Assembly (NCBI GenBank): GCA_013214945.1
Contig: JABSRT010000002.1
Location: 1-64,000 of the forward strand
From: Gammaproteobacteria bacterium
GTDB lineage: Bacteria > Pseudomonadota > Gammaproteobacteria > Enterobacterales > Psychrobiaceae
Direction of reading: 5' to 3'
DNA length: 64,000 bases
Shown here piece after piece: positions 9,201 through 17,581 of this stretch. Under the pieces are notes generated by a model, which did no database searches, had not been told where the DNA came from, and worked only from the letters and a program-made list of their open reading frames with translations. Numbering within the stretch: position 1 is the first letter of the stretch; each line of letters begins with the position of its first letter. Both the position numbers and the translations under genes were made by a program.

Positions 9201-9291
9201 CTTGGTACTGCTTGCCATTAAAGGAGAATGTCAGGCTGTTGGCGCGGTTAATTCGCTCGTTGCTGGCATTAATACGATTGACTTGGCTCAT
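6271..9291 (-). CDS. soxA: Sarcosine oxidase alpha subunit
   Basis: This is the large subunit (1006 aa, usual length) of the four-subunit sarcosine oxidase, which converts sarcosine to glycine and passes the methyl carbon to THF as 5,10-methylene-THF. It has an N-terminal 2Fe-2S-like region with FNGKQYQGFEGDTVASALLA and FKYSRPRG. The NAD-binding Rossmann motif DVMIVGGGPAGLAAALAA is at about residue 174. The C-terminal half is a GcvT-like aminomethyltransferase domain containing GILDASTLGKIDIQG. The start has a GAGGG site and overlaps the soxD stop as ATGA. The subunit carries the NAD+ and folate sites in known enzymes. Confidence 0.97.
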   Translation of the reverse strand: MSQVNRINASNERINRANSLTFSFNGKQYQGFEGDTVASALLANGVDVIGRSFKYSRPRGIISADAQEPNAIFQVGSNQATTVPNPRATQTELYQGLTATSTNGWPNVDFDMMSAIGKVGGAVMPPGFYYKTFMYPQSLWMSYEKLIRKGAGLGCSPQQPDPDTYDKMHHHCDVMIVGGGPAGLAAALAAARTGARVIISDEQNEFGGHLLCSKQAIGEQVPTQWVNEVVSELASLDNVMLLPRSTVFGYYDHNYLGINERRTDHLGEHVAGTRQRVHKVRAKQVILATGSHERPLVFGNNDVPGCMLANAVSTYINRYSVVPGTELVLMTTNDNAYKTAIDWHDTGRKVVAIIDTRSSADGDLVKQAIDRGITIKFGHGIIEVKGSKRVSGVDIARLNTQGDQVTGPVALLKCDTVASSGGWSPVIHLSSHTGSRPVWRDDVNGFVPGETVQKQHVCGGLVGDYALAKVLATGFSTGATAAQKASFGNGHYSGTLPQTQDPVESAAMALFHIPHTKPTSRAPKQFVDYQNDVTAAGIELANREGFESIEHVKRYTALGFGTDQGKLGNINGMAITAKSLGKTIPETGTTIFRPMYTPTTFGALAGADVKHLFDPARFSAMHQWHLDNGAEFEDVGQWKRPWYFPHVGESMQQALERECVATRNSVGILDASTLGKIDIQGKDAREFLNRVYTNPWSKLAVGKCRYGVMCKEDGMVFDDGVTACLDDNRFIMTTTTGGAAGVLQWLELWHQTEWPELEVYFSTVTDQWSTMTISGPNSRKVLEKICQQDVSNDAFKYMDWINATVAGVKARIFRISFTGELSFEINVQANFGMHTWQAVMDAGKEFNITPYGTETMHILRAEKGFIIVGQDTDGSVTPQDLDMNWVVGKKKEFSYIGKRSWTRFDNQRDDRKQMVGLKSKDPKFVLPEGSQIVFEKDQPIPMTMVGHVNSSYYSACLGYSIALAVVKGGINRQGQTVYLPLADGTTAEAEICSPVFYDPKGDRQNV

Positions 9292-9581
9292 TTTTCGCCC
9301 TCACTAGTGAAACTTGGCTGTTGGCCAATTTTATAGGATTCGAGAATTTGGTAAGTGGCGGTATTACGGGTCACATTAAAAAACTTGCGACAGCCGGTCG
9401 CATGTAGCCATAACTCGTGATGGAGGCCGCGTGGATTTTTACGGAAAAATAAATACTCGGCCCACTGAGCATCGCTGAGCTCTTCAGGGTTTAACGGCCG
9501 CTTGATATGCGCCTGACCAGCCGGGGCAAATTCTTCTTCTTCGCGATCTTCTTCGCAATAGGGACAATGGATAAGCAACAT
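9288..9581 (-). CDS. soxD: Sarcosine oxidase delta subunit
   Basis: This is a small zinc-binding subunit (97 aa) of heterotetrameric sarcosine oxidase. The start MLLIHCPYCEEDREEEEF is typical, with the C-x2-C zinc pair. Later comes HELWLHATGCRKFFNVTRN, which provides the other ligands (His and Cys) in known structures. It lies 14 bases after soxB and overlaps soxA by four bases, the standard B-D-A-G order. Confidence 0.95.
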   Translation of the reverse strand: MLLIHCPYCEEDREEEEFAPAGQAHIKRPLNPEELSDAQWAEYLFFRKNPRGLHHELWLHATGCRKFFNVTRNTATYQILESYKIGQQPSFTSEGEK

Positions 9582-9595
9582 AAGATATATTCCCT

Positions 9596-10852
9596 TTAGT
9601 GTGCGACGCCGGCTGCGCCGTGCTCGTCGATAAGTTGGCCAGAGGTAAAGCGGTCGATAGTAAACGGCTTGGCTAGTGGATGTGGTTCGTCATGAGCAAT
9701 AGTGTGTGCAAAGACATGACCAGCCCCTGGCGTTGCTTTAAAGCCACCAGTGCCCCAGCCGCAGTTAAAGTACAAACCTTTGATATGCGTTTTTGAAATA
9801 ATCGGGCAGGCGTCTGGACACGTATCAACAATGCCACCCCAAGCGCGATTTAAACGAACGCGGCTAAAGATTGGGAACATTTCAACTATCGCGGCAATAG
9901 TGTGTTCAACCACATGGAACGAACCACGTTGGCCGTATCCGACATAACCATCAATGCCAGCGCCGATAACTAAATCGCCTTTGTCAGATTGACTGACGTA
10001 ACCGTGCACGTGATTAGACATGACTACCGTATCTAAAATTGGCTTAAGTGGCTCAGACACCATCGCTTGCAGTGGGTGAGATTCAAGCGGTAATTCCATA
10101 CCAACCATTTTGGCGATAACCGTTGAATTACCAGCGGCAACACAGGCAACTTTGGTTGCTGAAATATAACCACGGTTGGTTTCAACCCCAATCACAGCAC
10201 CATCTTTTTGACGAATACCAGTCACTTCAGTTTGCTGTAATAAATCAACGCCTAAGGCGCTGGCAGCACGGGCATAACCCCACGCGACAGCATCGTGACG
10301 CGCTGTACCTGCACGGGCTTGCCATGATGCGCCCATGACTGGGTAACGCGCGTTTTTAGAACAATCTAAAATCGGCACCATTTCTTGAACTTGAGCATTG
10401 CTTAATACCTCGCCGTCGATGCCATTAAGGCGATTGGCATTAACTCGGCGCTCGATGTCACGCATGTCTTGCAAGGTGTGGCCTAAGTTAAGCACGCCGC
10501 GCTGACTGAACATGAGGTTGTAGTTTAATTCTTGGGCCAATCCTTCCCACATTTTAAGTGAGTGCTCGTACAAGTGTGAGGCTTCGTCCCACAGGTAGTT
10601 AGAACGAACAATGGTGGTGTTACGGGCGGTATTACCGCCGCCAAGGTAGCCTTTTTCAACCACTGCAATGTTGGTCATGCCATGTTCTTTTGCTAAATAA
10701 TAAGCCGTTGCTAAGCCATGGCCACCACCACCAATGATGATGATGTCATAGTGTTTTTTCGCAACCGGATTGGTCCAAACGCGTTGCCAGTTTTCATGAA
10801 AACTTAATGAATGTTTTAACAGGCCGAACCCTGAATATTGTTGCATGGTCAT
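9596..10852 (-). CDS. soxB: Sarcosine oxidase beta subunit
   Basis: This is the FAD/FMN flavoprotein subunit (418 aa) that oxidises sarcosine. The DAO-fold FAD motif is at about residue 36 ([19 protein letters not shown]), followed by [19 protein letters not shown], the segment that carries the covalent-FMN His region in known SoxB proteins. The C-terminal [16 protein letters not shown] motif is also typical. It is preceded by 93 bases after glyA and is the first sox gene. All four subunits are intact here. Confidence 0.97.
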   Translation of the reverse strand: MTMQQYSGFGLLKHSLSFHENWQRVWTNPVAKKHYDIIIIGGGGHGLATAYYLAKEHGMTNIAVVEKGYLGGGNTARNTTIVRSNYLWDEASHLYEHSLKMWEGLAQELNYNLMFSQRGVLNLGHTLQDMRDIERRVNANRLNGIDGEVLSNAQVQEMVPILDCSKNARYPVMGASWQARAGTARHDAVAWGYARAASALGVDLLQQTEVTGIRQKDGAVIGVETNRGYISATKVACVAAGNSTVIAKMVGMELPLESHPLQAMVSEPLKPILDTVVMSNHVHGYVSQSDKGDLVIGAGIDGYVGYGQRGSFHVVEHTIAAIVEMFPIFSRVRLNRAWGGIVDTCPDACPIISKTHIKGLYFNCGWGTGGFKATPGAGHVFAHTIAHDEPHPLAKPFTIDRFTSGQLIDEHGAAGVAH

Positions 10853-10945
10853 ACCTTCTTTATCGTGCCTAGCTCGAGGCTATTGTGCTGAAAAATGACT
10901 AAATTAATCGGCGCAGCCAATGCATGCGCCAGCGCCGTAAATTAT

Positions 10946-12196
10946 TTAACTGTAAACAGGGTTGGCATCACATAAGCCGAGTACCTTGCTTTTCACTTGC
11001 TCGATGACTTGCTCGTTGTTGATGTCATCCAGCACATCACAAATCCAACCTGTTAGTTGCGATACTTCGTCAAGTCCAAAACCTCGACTGGTGATTGCTG
11101 GTGTGCCAATACGCAGGCCACTGGTCACAAATGGTGATTGCGGATCGTTAGGCACTGAATTTTTATTAACCGTGATATTGGCGCGACCAAGCGCCGCGTC
11201 AGCATCTTTACCGGTGATGCCTTTGTCGATTAAGTCGAGTAAAAATAAGTGATTATCAGTACCGCCAGATACTACTTTATAACCACGTAGTTGAAATACT
11301 GAGGCCATTTCACGTGCATTAGCGATAACTTGTGCTTGGTAGGTGACATAGTCAGGGCTCATTGCTTCTTTAAATGAAATCGCTTTAGCGGCAATAACAT
11401 GCATTAACGGGCCACCTTGGCCAGCGGGGAATACCGCTGAATTTAATTGCTTAGCCAGCGCTTCGTCTCTTGCCAAAATTAAACCGCCGCGGGGACCGCG
11501 TAAAGTCTTATGAGTAGTGGTAGTAACAACATCGGCAATAGGCACCGGGTTCGGGTAAAGACCTGCAGCGACTAATCCAGCGACATGGGCCATATCAACA
11601 AATAACCACGCGCCAATGCTGTCGGCGATGTCACGAAAACGCTGCCAGTCAACAACTCGTGAGTAGGCCGAGAATCCGGCAATAATCATTTTAGGTTGGT
11701 GCTCTTGAGCGAGTTGTGCCACTTGATCGTAGTCGATTTCGCCAGTGCTTTCGTTTAGGCCGTACTGCACCGAGTTATAAATTTTACCCGAGAAGCTGAC
11801 TTTAGAGCCGTGGGTTAAGTGACCACCGTGAGCCAAGCTCATGCCCAACACTGTTTCGCCGGGCTTAAGCAGCGCCATAAAGACTGCTGCATTGGCTTGC
11901 GAGCCAGAGTGAGGTTGGACGTTAGCGTACTTGGCGCCGAATAACTCTTTGGCACGGTCGATCGCCAATTGTTCAATAGTATCGACATGTTCACAGCCAC
12001 CGTAATAACGTTTTCCTGGATAACCTTCAGCATATTTATTGGTTAACTGGGTGCCTTGCGCCTGCATTACCCGGGCGCTGGTATAGTTTTCTGAGGCAAT
12101 CAGCTCAACATGATCTTGCTGGCGGCGATCTTCACGTTGAATCGCTTGCCAAATTTGATCATCGAAACCTGCTATCTGGTCATTCTTATAAAACAT
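10946..12196 (-). CDS. glyA: Serine hydroxymethyltransferase of the betaine cluster
   Basis: This PLP enzyme (416 aa) converts glycine plus 5,10-methylene-THF to serine. The PLP lysine lies in [15 protein letters not shown] (about Lys230), and the N-terminal [10 protein letters not shown] and [14 protein letters not shown] motifs are present. A GGAG site precedes the start. It heads the run glyA-soxBDAG-purU. This position suggests a copy dedicated to using the two products of sarcosine oxidation; a separate housekeeping glyA elsewhere in the genome is likely but cannot be seen. The upstream leader contains a small hairpin and a TTACGACATT motif shared with the dgc operon promoter region. Confidence 0.96.
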   Translation of the reverse strand: MFYKNDQIAGFDDQIWQAIQREDRRQQDHVELIASENYTSARVMQAQGTQLTNKYAEGYPGKRYYGGCEHVDTIEQLAIDRAKELFGAKYANVQPHSGSQANAAVFMALLKPGETVLGMSLAHGGHLTHGSKVSFSGKIYNSVQYGLNESTGEIDYDQVAQLAQEHQPKMIIAGFSAYSRVVDWQRFRDIADSIGAWLFVDMAHVAGLVAAGLYPNPVPIADVVTTTTHKTLRGPRGGLILARDEALAKQLNSAVFPAGQGGPLMHVIAAKAISFKEAMSPDYVTYQAQVIANAREMASVFQLRGYKVVSGGTDNHLFLLDLIDKGITGKDADAALGRANITVNKNSVPNDPQSPFVTSGLRIGTPAITSRGFGLDEVSQLTGWICDVLDDINNEQVIEQVKSKVLGLCDANPVYS

Positions 12197-12649
12197 ATCT
12201 ACTATCTCCGCCGTTAGCCCTGTTAATTGAGTAGGCCAGCCGTTAATTTTTTAGTGATAAGGAGTTATCCCTGATGTACCAAGATACTAGCTTGCGATCT
12301 GGCGGTAAATAGTTCCGCCAGCGCCATAATCAAGACTATTTACGACATTGAAATAGCGCTATTTTGTCGTTAATAACCCGAAATCAGTAAGGCTAGTGGA
12401 GGCTTATTAGAAATAAATTTGTCGATGATCTGATTGTTTTAGGTTGAAAGTCGGTCGCTGTTGCATTTACAGACTAAACTCTATGGGCATTTATCGTGTG
12501 CATGTGAACTTATTTTAGAAATTAAACAGCGCCGCTTTATCTAATTAAATCGGTTATAAAATACAGAGATTAAGCATTCTCAATCCTAGGTACAGTAGTA
12601 TTTAAAATAGGTAGATAAAACTTTGGTCAGTATTGTTTAAGGTTTGTTT
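12197..12649. promoter_or_regulatory. Divergent promoter region glyA / GGDEF-EAL gene
   Basis: This 450-bp gap contains no gene. It has a 7-bp stem hairpin (CTGGCGG/CCGCCAG, 12299-12321) in the glyA leader and the motif TTACGACATT at 12340-12349, also found upstream of the dgc operon. No glycine riboswitch core was recognised. Near the GGDEF-EAL gene there are AT-rich stretches but no promoter I would assign. Confidence 0.5.
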
Positions 12650-15600
12650 ATGGACATCTTCAGTCAGTTACCATCGGTTCGTCGCTTGATGAAAAAGCAA
12701 AATTCGAAGCATTTTATAATTATTGCTTTGTTGTGTTTTTTTGCACTGTGGTGGCAAGCAACTACTTGGTATGACACATACTTGGTCGAGCAGGAACGCG
12801 TGGAGATTAGCCATCAGCTGAGTCAACACGCCAGTGAATTGTCGCAAGTCATTCACAGTCGCTTTGCCCTGCTGCAAGGGTTAGCATCCTTTGTCGAAAC
12901 AGACATCGTTCCGCAGGCAAAGATAACGCCGGCAGCTAAGAAGCGGCTGGATACTTTTTTGTCGGGATTGTTTATCACTGGCTCAGGAATTCGTAATTTT
13001 GCTGTCGCGCCCAATGGTGTAATAGAGTACATCTCCCCGCTAAATGGTAATAAAGAAGCCTTTGGTTATGACTTATTAAATGATCCTAGCCCCAGTGGTG
13101 GCATTGTTTCACGCAGGGCAATTGAGCAGCGTTCTATGGCATTAACGGCCCCGATAACTCTTCGTCAGGGGGGGGTGGGTTTAATTGGACGTCAAGCAAT
13201 CTACCATAAGCAAGAAACGTGGGGCATCGTCAGTATGGTGCTGGATGTCAAATCGCTACTACGAGATGCAGGCACCCTCGACGCATCAGCACTCGGGCAT
13301 ATTGCGTTACGCGATCTCCGTGGTAATACATTCTTTGGAAGTGAGCAAGTTTTTACTCGGCACACAATTTCTCAACGGATTAAGCTTCCTGAGGGCTACT
13401 GGGAGCTGGGGGTCGATCCTTTATTTAAAAAGGAACAATCAAGCAAACAACTTAACGTGTTCAAGATTTCGCTGGCCGCATTTTTTTTATTGGTAACCGG
13501 TTTATTTTTTGCTTTTCAGCCAAGAAATTCAAATTTTATTAAACAGCCTGCTTTTCAAGGCGAGGTGGTACAGTCTGAAATCACAAAAGATGGTGGGCCT
13601 CCTGCGTGGTTACCACCGGCATTAACGGCCGCTGGGATTATTTGCGCCATAATAGCGTTTTATTTTTTTATGCAACGAAATGATCTTAGTACACAGCAAC
13701 AAAAGTTAGATAATGCAATGGTGACATTAACAAATACCTTGCAGCGCCGCCTTAAATCACATATTACCTTCCTTAACCTTACGAGCGCACAAATTGCGTT
13801 TCAGCACCTGAGTACACCTGCTTTTCAGTCACTAAGTTCCCGTTATATTACCGACCATTCTGGTTTGGCTAAAATTATCTGGGTGAGCCGTGAATTTACA
13901 ATTCTTGCTATGGCTCCGTATAAACATAATGAATCACTTATTGGAGCCGTTTTGTCGCATTCAGAAGCTAAACGTATTTCTGAGCAGATTAGTCAGCTGA
14001 AACAAGTTGTTTATAGCAATAAATACGTTAATGAGCGAGGTGAATCTGTTTTTGAAGTCTATGTACCAATAATCAATGAAAACCAGCTAATGGGTACGTT
14101 AGTTGGTGTTTATAGGATTGATACATTACTTGATGGTTTGGTGTCAGAATCACTTCATAGCGCCTATAAAGTTGAGCTATTAAACAGCCAAGGGAAAGTG
14201 CTTTATACCGATAATCAAGAAGGAAAAACGCTGCTCACGCAAACAACGGTAGTCAGTCCATTGCAGTCGGATATTTTATTAAGGCTGGGCAGTTATGAGA
14301 AAAATTCAAGTCAAAGTATGGTGTTATTATTATTATTATCGATGCTGCTTGCGATGGGGGTGACGATAAGTTTGTGGTTGCAATACCGCCAGAGCTGCAA
14401 ATACTGGCAGACAGGAAAATCATTGCATGCAAGCCAGCAACACTTTCGTGCGATAGCTCATGGTGCGCCGATGGCTATTGTGATTTCTAGGCCTCGTGAT
14501 GGCATTATTTTGTATGCTAACGCCCAGGCACAAACATTATTTCAACCTGATTTGTCATCGTCTAATTACGACAGGGCGATAGGTTATTGTGTTAATCGTA
14601 AAGATTATCGGAATATGCAAAGAGAGATGATTCGTAATGGTTACCTTGAAAATATTGAATTGGAATTGAAAAAAGGTGACCAAACGATATTTTGGGGGGG
14701 CGTATCGGCCAAGCGAGTGAGTTATGGTCAGGACACCGCCATTATTATTAGCGTGAATGATTTAACTGAGCGAAAAAAATATGAGGATCAATTATTTAAT
14801 CAGGCAAACTTTGATTTATTAACCGGATTACCAAATCGAGGGTTAGCCTTTGAGCGTCTCGAAAGAGCGTTAATTAAAGCGCGTCGAGAAGGTGGCTACT
14901 TGGCATTGATGATGCTAGATCTTGATCATTTTAAACAGATTAATGACAACTTTGGTCATGATGCTGGCGATTATTTACTAAAAGAAATTACCAAGCGAAT
15001 GACTGGATGCATTAGAGCCGGTGACACCGTAGCGCGTATTGGCGGTGATGAGTTTAGTTTATTGCTGCCTGAACTTGGCGACGCGATGGAAGCTGAGTTG
15101 ATCGCAGAAAAAATAATTGCAGCCTGCGCAGCGCCAGTGCTTTTTTGTCAGTATGAAATGGCGGTGGGTGTTAGCATCGGGATTGCCATTTATCCTGACG
15201 ATGGTGAGAATCACACCGTTCTATTCAAACATGCCGATATAGCAATGTACAAATGTAAAAATGAAGGCCGTAATAGCTTTCGTTTTTATACCGACAGAAT
15301 GAATGATCAGGCCTTGCTACAACTTAAAATTGAACAAGAGTTACGTCAGGTTCTCGCACGAAAAGAACTCTACCTTGAATATCAGCCATTAATTAATGTC
15401 ACTACCAATAACGTTGCTGGGGTTGAAGCATTGCTCCGTTGGGTTAATCCAACCTTGGGGCAGGTTAGTCCGCAAGACTTTATTCCGATCGCCGAACGCA
15501 TCGGTCTTATCAATGAGATTGGTCAGTGGGTGCTAGAAACAGCTTGCGCTCAAATTAAGCAATGGCAAAATAAACCTGGCATGCCATTGTATGTCGCAGT

Positions 15601-16099
15601 AAATGTGTCGGCCAGGCAATTGCGCGATGCTGATTTAGTGCAGATTGTTGCGGATGTTTTAGCCAAGTTCAATTTAGAACCCGCCGCGTTAGAGCTGGAA
15701 ATTACCGAAAGTGTGTTGCTGGGAAATACCGAAAAAAATAGCAAGACCTTGAAACAGCTCCACCAGATGGGACTCAGTTTAGCGATTGATCATTTCGGTA
15801 TTGGTTATTCGTCACTGAAGTATATTAGACGCTCGCAGTTTGATACGCTTAAAATAGATAGTTCATTTGTTGAAAGTGTCCCTGATGAATTGGCAGCGAC
15901 TCAATTGGTTAATGCTATGATTTCGATGGCCAATAATTTGGGGTTAAATGTCGTGGTCGAGGGAGTTGAAAATAAACAGCAACTTGATTTTGTAAGCCAC
16001 AGTCAGTTGGTGCAAGGGTTTTATTTAGCTAAACCAATGTCGGCCGAGAAAATAGAAGCATTTGTTAAGGCTAATCTGGCGTCTGACACCGATCAGTGA
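12650..16099 (+). CDS. Membrane CHASE-PAS-GGDEF-EAL cyclic-di-GMP protein
   Basis: This is a large inner-membrane signalling protein (1149 aa). It has a first membrane helix at about 22-40, a CHASE-type periplasmic sensor (IRNFAVAPNGVIEYISPL near residue 120), further helices at about 270 and 330, a second extracytoplasmic sensor region, a helix at about 550, a PAS domain (about 590-710), then GGDEF and EAL. The cyclase motif is intact (RIGGDEF, about 796-802) with an inhibitory-site RxxD five residues ahead. The EAL domain keeps EALLRW (about 926), NVSARQL, ITES and KIDSSF, but the DDFGTG motif reads DHFGIG (about 1047-1052), so phosphodiesterase activity may be altered. The ATG at 12650 (AAGG site) is preferred to a TTG two codons earlier. 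Its place inside the betaine island suggests sensing of a related compound, but this is a guess. Confidence 0.9.
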   Translation: MDIFSQLPSVRRLMKKQNSKHFIIIALLCFFALWWQATTWYDTYLVEQERVEISHQLSQHASELSQVIHSRFALLQGLASFVETDIVPQAKITPAAKKRLDTFLSGLFITGSGIRNFAVAPNGVIEYISPLNGNKEAFGYDLLNDPSPSGGIVSRRAIEQRSMALTAPITLRQGGVGLIGRQAIYHKQETWGIVSMVLDVKSLLRDAGTLDASALGHIALRDLRGNTFFGSEQVFTRHTISQRIKLPEGYWELGVDPLFKKEQSSKQLNVFKISLAAFFLLVTGLFFAFQPRNSNFIKQPAFQGEVVQSEITKDGGPPAWLPPALTAAGIICAIIAFYFFMQRNDLSTQQQKLDNAMVTLTNTLQRRLKSHITFLNLTSAQIAFQHLSTPAFQSLSSRYITDHSGLAKIIWVSREFTILAMAPYKHNESLIGAVLSHSEAKRISEQISQLKQVVYSNKYVNERGESVFEVYVPIINENQLMGTLVGVYRIDTLLDGLVSESLHSAYKVELLNSQGKVLYTDNQEGKTLLTQTTVVSPLQSDILLRLGSYEKNSSQSMVLLLLLSMLLAMGVTISLWLQYRQSCKYWQTGKSLHASQQHFRAIAHGAPMAIVISRPRDGIILYANAQAQTLFQPDLSSSNYDRAIGYCVNRKDYRNMQREMIRNGYLENIELELKKGDQTIFWGGVSAKRVSYGQDTAIIISVNDLTERKKYEDQLFNQANFDLLTGLPNRGLAFERLERALIKARREGGYLALMMLDLDHFKQINDNFGHDAGDYLLKEITKRMTGCIRAGDTVARIGGDEFSLLLPELGDAMEAELIAEKIIAACAAPVLFCQYEMAVGVSIGIAIYPDDGENHTVLFKHADIAMYKCKNEGRNSFRFYTDRMNDQALLQLKIEQELRQVLARKELYLEYQPLINVTTNNVAGVEALLRWVNPTLGQVSPQDFIPIAERIGLINEIGQWVLETACAQIKQWQNKPGMPLYVAVNVSARQLRDADLVQIVADVLAKFNLEPAALELEITESVLLGNTEKNSKTLKQLHQMGLSLAIDHFGIGYSSLKYIRRSQFDTLKIDSSFVESVPDELAATQLVNAMISMANNLGLNVVVEGVENKQQLDFVSHSQLVQGFYLAKPMSAEKIEAFVKANLASDTDQ

Positions 16100-16125
16100 C
16101 AACGACCATCAGCTGGTGGCCGTTG
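16100..16125. terminator. Hairpin between convergent genes
   Basis: A nearly perfect inverted repeat (CAACGACCA...TGGCCGTTG, one mismatch) begins directly after the TGA of the GGDEF-EAL gene and lies before the end of gbcB. It has no strong T-run. A shared terminator is likely. Confidence 0.5.
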
Positions 16126-16151
16126 CTATTACAGCTTAATCAGATATATGC

Positions 16152-17246
16152 CTAGTATTCGACGACAACATCGCCAATAGGTACGCTGCAGCAGGTAAGA
16201 ATAAATCCGGCTGCGACATCTTCATCGGTGATACCACCATTATGCGACATTTCCACTTCACCGTGGGTTTTTTGCACTTTACAAGTACCACAAATCCCCA
16301 TACCACAGGCTTTAGGTATATGTAGTCCAACCCTAGATGCTGCGACATGTACTGTTTCACCGGGATTGATTTTAACCGACTTACCCGTGGTGCTAAACTC
16401 AACAGAGACCATTGAGTCTGGATCTAGTACGATATTAGCCGCAACTTCTGCTTGTTGTTCAGCGTCTTGTTGCGCTTCTTCTGGTGGCGCGCCAAAGCTT
16501 TCTTCATAGTAGTTTGCCATGTCAAAACCAAGGCTTTTTAACATCTTTTTGACGGCGACCATATACGGCGTTGGACCACAACAATAAACAGTGCGCTCCA
16601 TAAAGTCGGGCGCAATAATTCTTAACTTATCTTCATCGAGGAAGCCGCTGAACCCACTCCAACTTTGGCCAATCTCATAACGTTCACATATAAGATTGAG
16701 GTTGAAATTGGTAATTCTTGAGTCCATATATTCAAGTTCGCGGCCAAAAATAATATCACTTGGTGTGCGCGCACTATGGGCAAAAACAATGTCGACATTA
16801 CCATTGGTATCGAACCACCAACGGGCCATTGACATTACAGGGGTAATGCCCACCCCGCCTGAGAGCAATAACACTTTTTCGCTCGTTATATCAATACAGT
16901 TAAATACTCCGACCGGACCGTGAACCGCCAGATGATCACCTTGGCTCAGGTTGTCATGCAGCCAGTTCGATACTAACCCGCCAGGAACACGTTTGACGGT
17001 AATCGAAAAACTGTATGGCACTGACGGCGAAGAAGAAATGGTATAACTTCGCATTATTTGCTCGCCTTCGATCTCCAATTCAAAGGTAACAAATTGACCG
17101 GGCTTGAAAAAATGCATCACAGGCTCGGTTGATGTAAAGCAATAGGTGCGCACATCGGTGGTTTCATCAATGACTTTTACGCACTCAACATTGTGCCGGC
17201 CATTTATCCATGTTTGGGTGTTGATGTCTTGTAAATTACTACTCAT
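16152..17246 (-). CDS. gbcB: Glycine betaine demethylase reductase subunit
   Basis: This NAD(P)H-dependent flavin and iron-sulfur reductase (364 aa from this start) passes electrons to the Rieske oxygenase GbcA. The flavin motif RSYTISSSP (about residue 80), the nucleotide motif GGVGITPVMSM (about 145) and a C-terminal plant-type 2Fe-2S domain with CGMGICGTC plus a late Cys (LTCCSVP) are all visible. The ATG at 17246 (MSSNLQDINTQ) is preferred over 17282 because homologues start close to the conserved region, although its ribosome site is weak. It is divergent from gbcA across a 335-bp regulatory region. Confidence 0.92.
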   Translation of the reverse strand: MSSNLQDINTQTWINGRHNVECVKVIDETTDVRTYCFTSTEPVMHFFKPGQFVTFELEIEGEQIMRSYTISSSPSVPYSFSITVKRVPGGLVSNWLHDNLSQGDHLAVHGPVGVFNCIDITSEKVLLLSGGVGITPVMSMARWWFDTNGNVDIVFAHSARTPSDIIFGRELEYMDSRITNFNLNLICERYEIGQSWSGFSGFLDEDKLRIIAPDFMERTVYCCGPTPYMVAVKKMLKSLGFDMANYYEESFGAPPEEAQQDAEQQAEVAANIVLDPDSMVSVEFSTTGKSVKINPGETVHVAASRVGLHIPKACGMGICGTCKVQKTHGEVEMSHNGGITDEDVAAGFILTCCSVPIGDVVVEY

Positions 17247-17318
17247 AAGGATCCCGTGATTCAGCTCTTTTATCAGTATCAAATATCCGGCACTTAGTGG
17301 CCAACTACTTAGCTGAAA

Positions 17319-17327
17319 ACGACACGT
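17319..17327 (-). promoter_or_regulatory. ACGTGTCGT motif near gbcB/gbcA
   Basis: On the minus strand this reads ACGTGTCGT, the same nonamer as at 29727-29735 before the dgc operon. It may be a half-site for the GbdR-like regulator. This is an inference from shared position only. Confidence 0.35.
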
Positions 17328-17375
17328 TATTAGTTGTTTAAACCAATGAGGAAAAAATTGGCAAAATAGTTTGTG

Positions 17376-17393
17376 AATTGATCCGGATCAATT
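17376..17393. promoter_or_regulatory. 18-bp perfect palindrome in the gbcB/gbcA region
   Basis: AATTGATCCGGATCAATT is perfectly self-complementary and sits in the middle of the divergent gbcB/gbcA intergenic region. Its size and symmetry fit an operator for a dimeric repressor. The regulator is unknown, and the AraC-type GbdR-like protein would not be expected to use such a palindrome. Confidence 0.55.
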
Positions 17394-17581
17394 TCTGATG
17401 CGGTACTCGCCGTTTGGTCGGAATTGACAAATAACACGGTCGCTTTTAGATAAATTGAAGCAGACGCTGAGCGGCAAAATGATAACAATCACCGAGCCAT
17501 CGATTTTTCGTTATTAATTGAATTGGCCAAGCTTAAAAACGACATCCAGTGACAGACACTGGTTTACGAAAGGAATTAGTC

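Noticed and set aside
6271-9291. Open frames antisense to and out of frame within soxA, fdsA, fdsB and dgcA
   Set aside because: These are shadows of strongly coding genes with high GC third positions. They have no ribosome sites or family features.
12197-12643. Glycine riboswitch before glyA
   Set aside because: Neither of the conserved glycine aptamer cores was recognised on the minus strand. Only a small hairpin is present.
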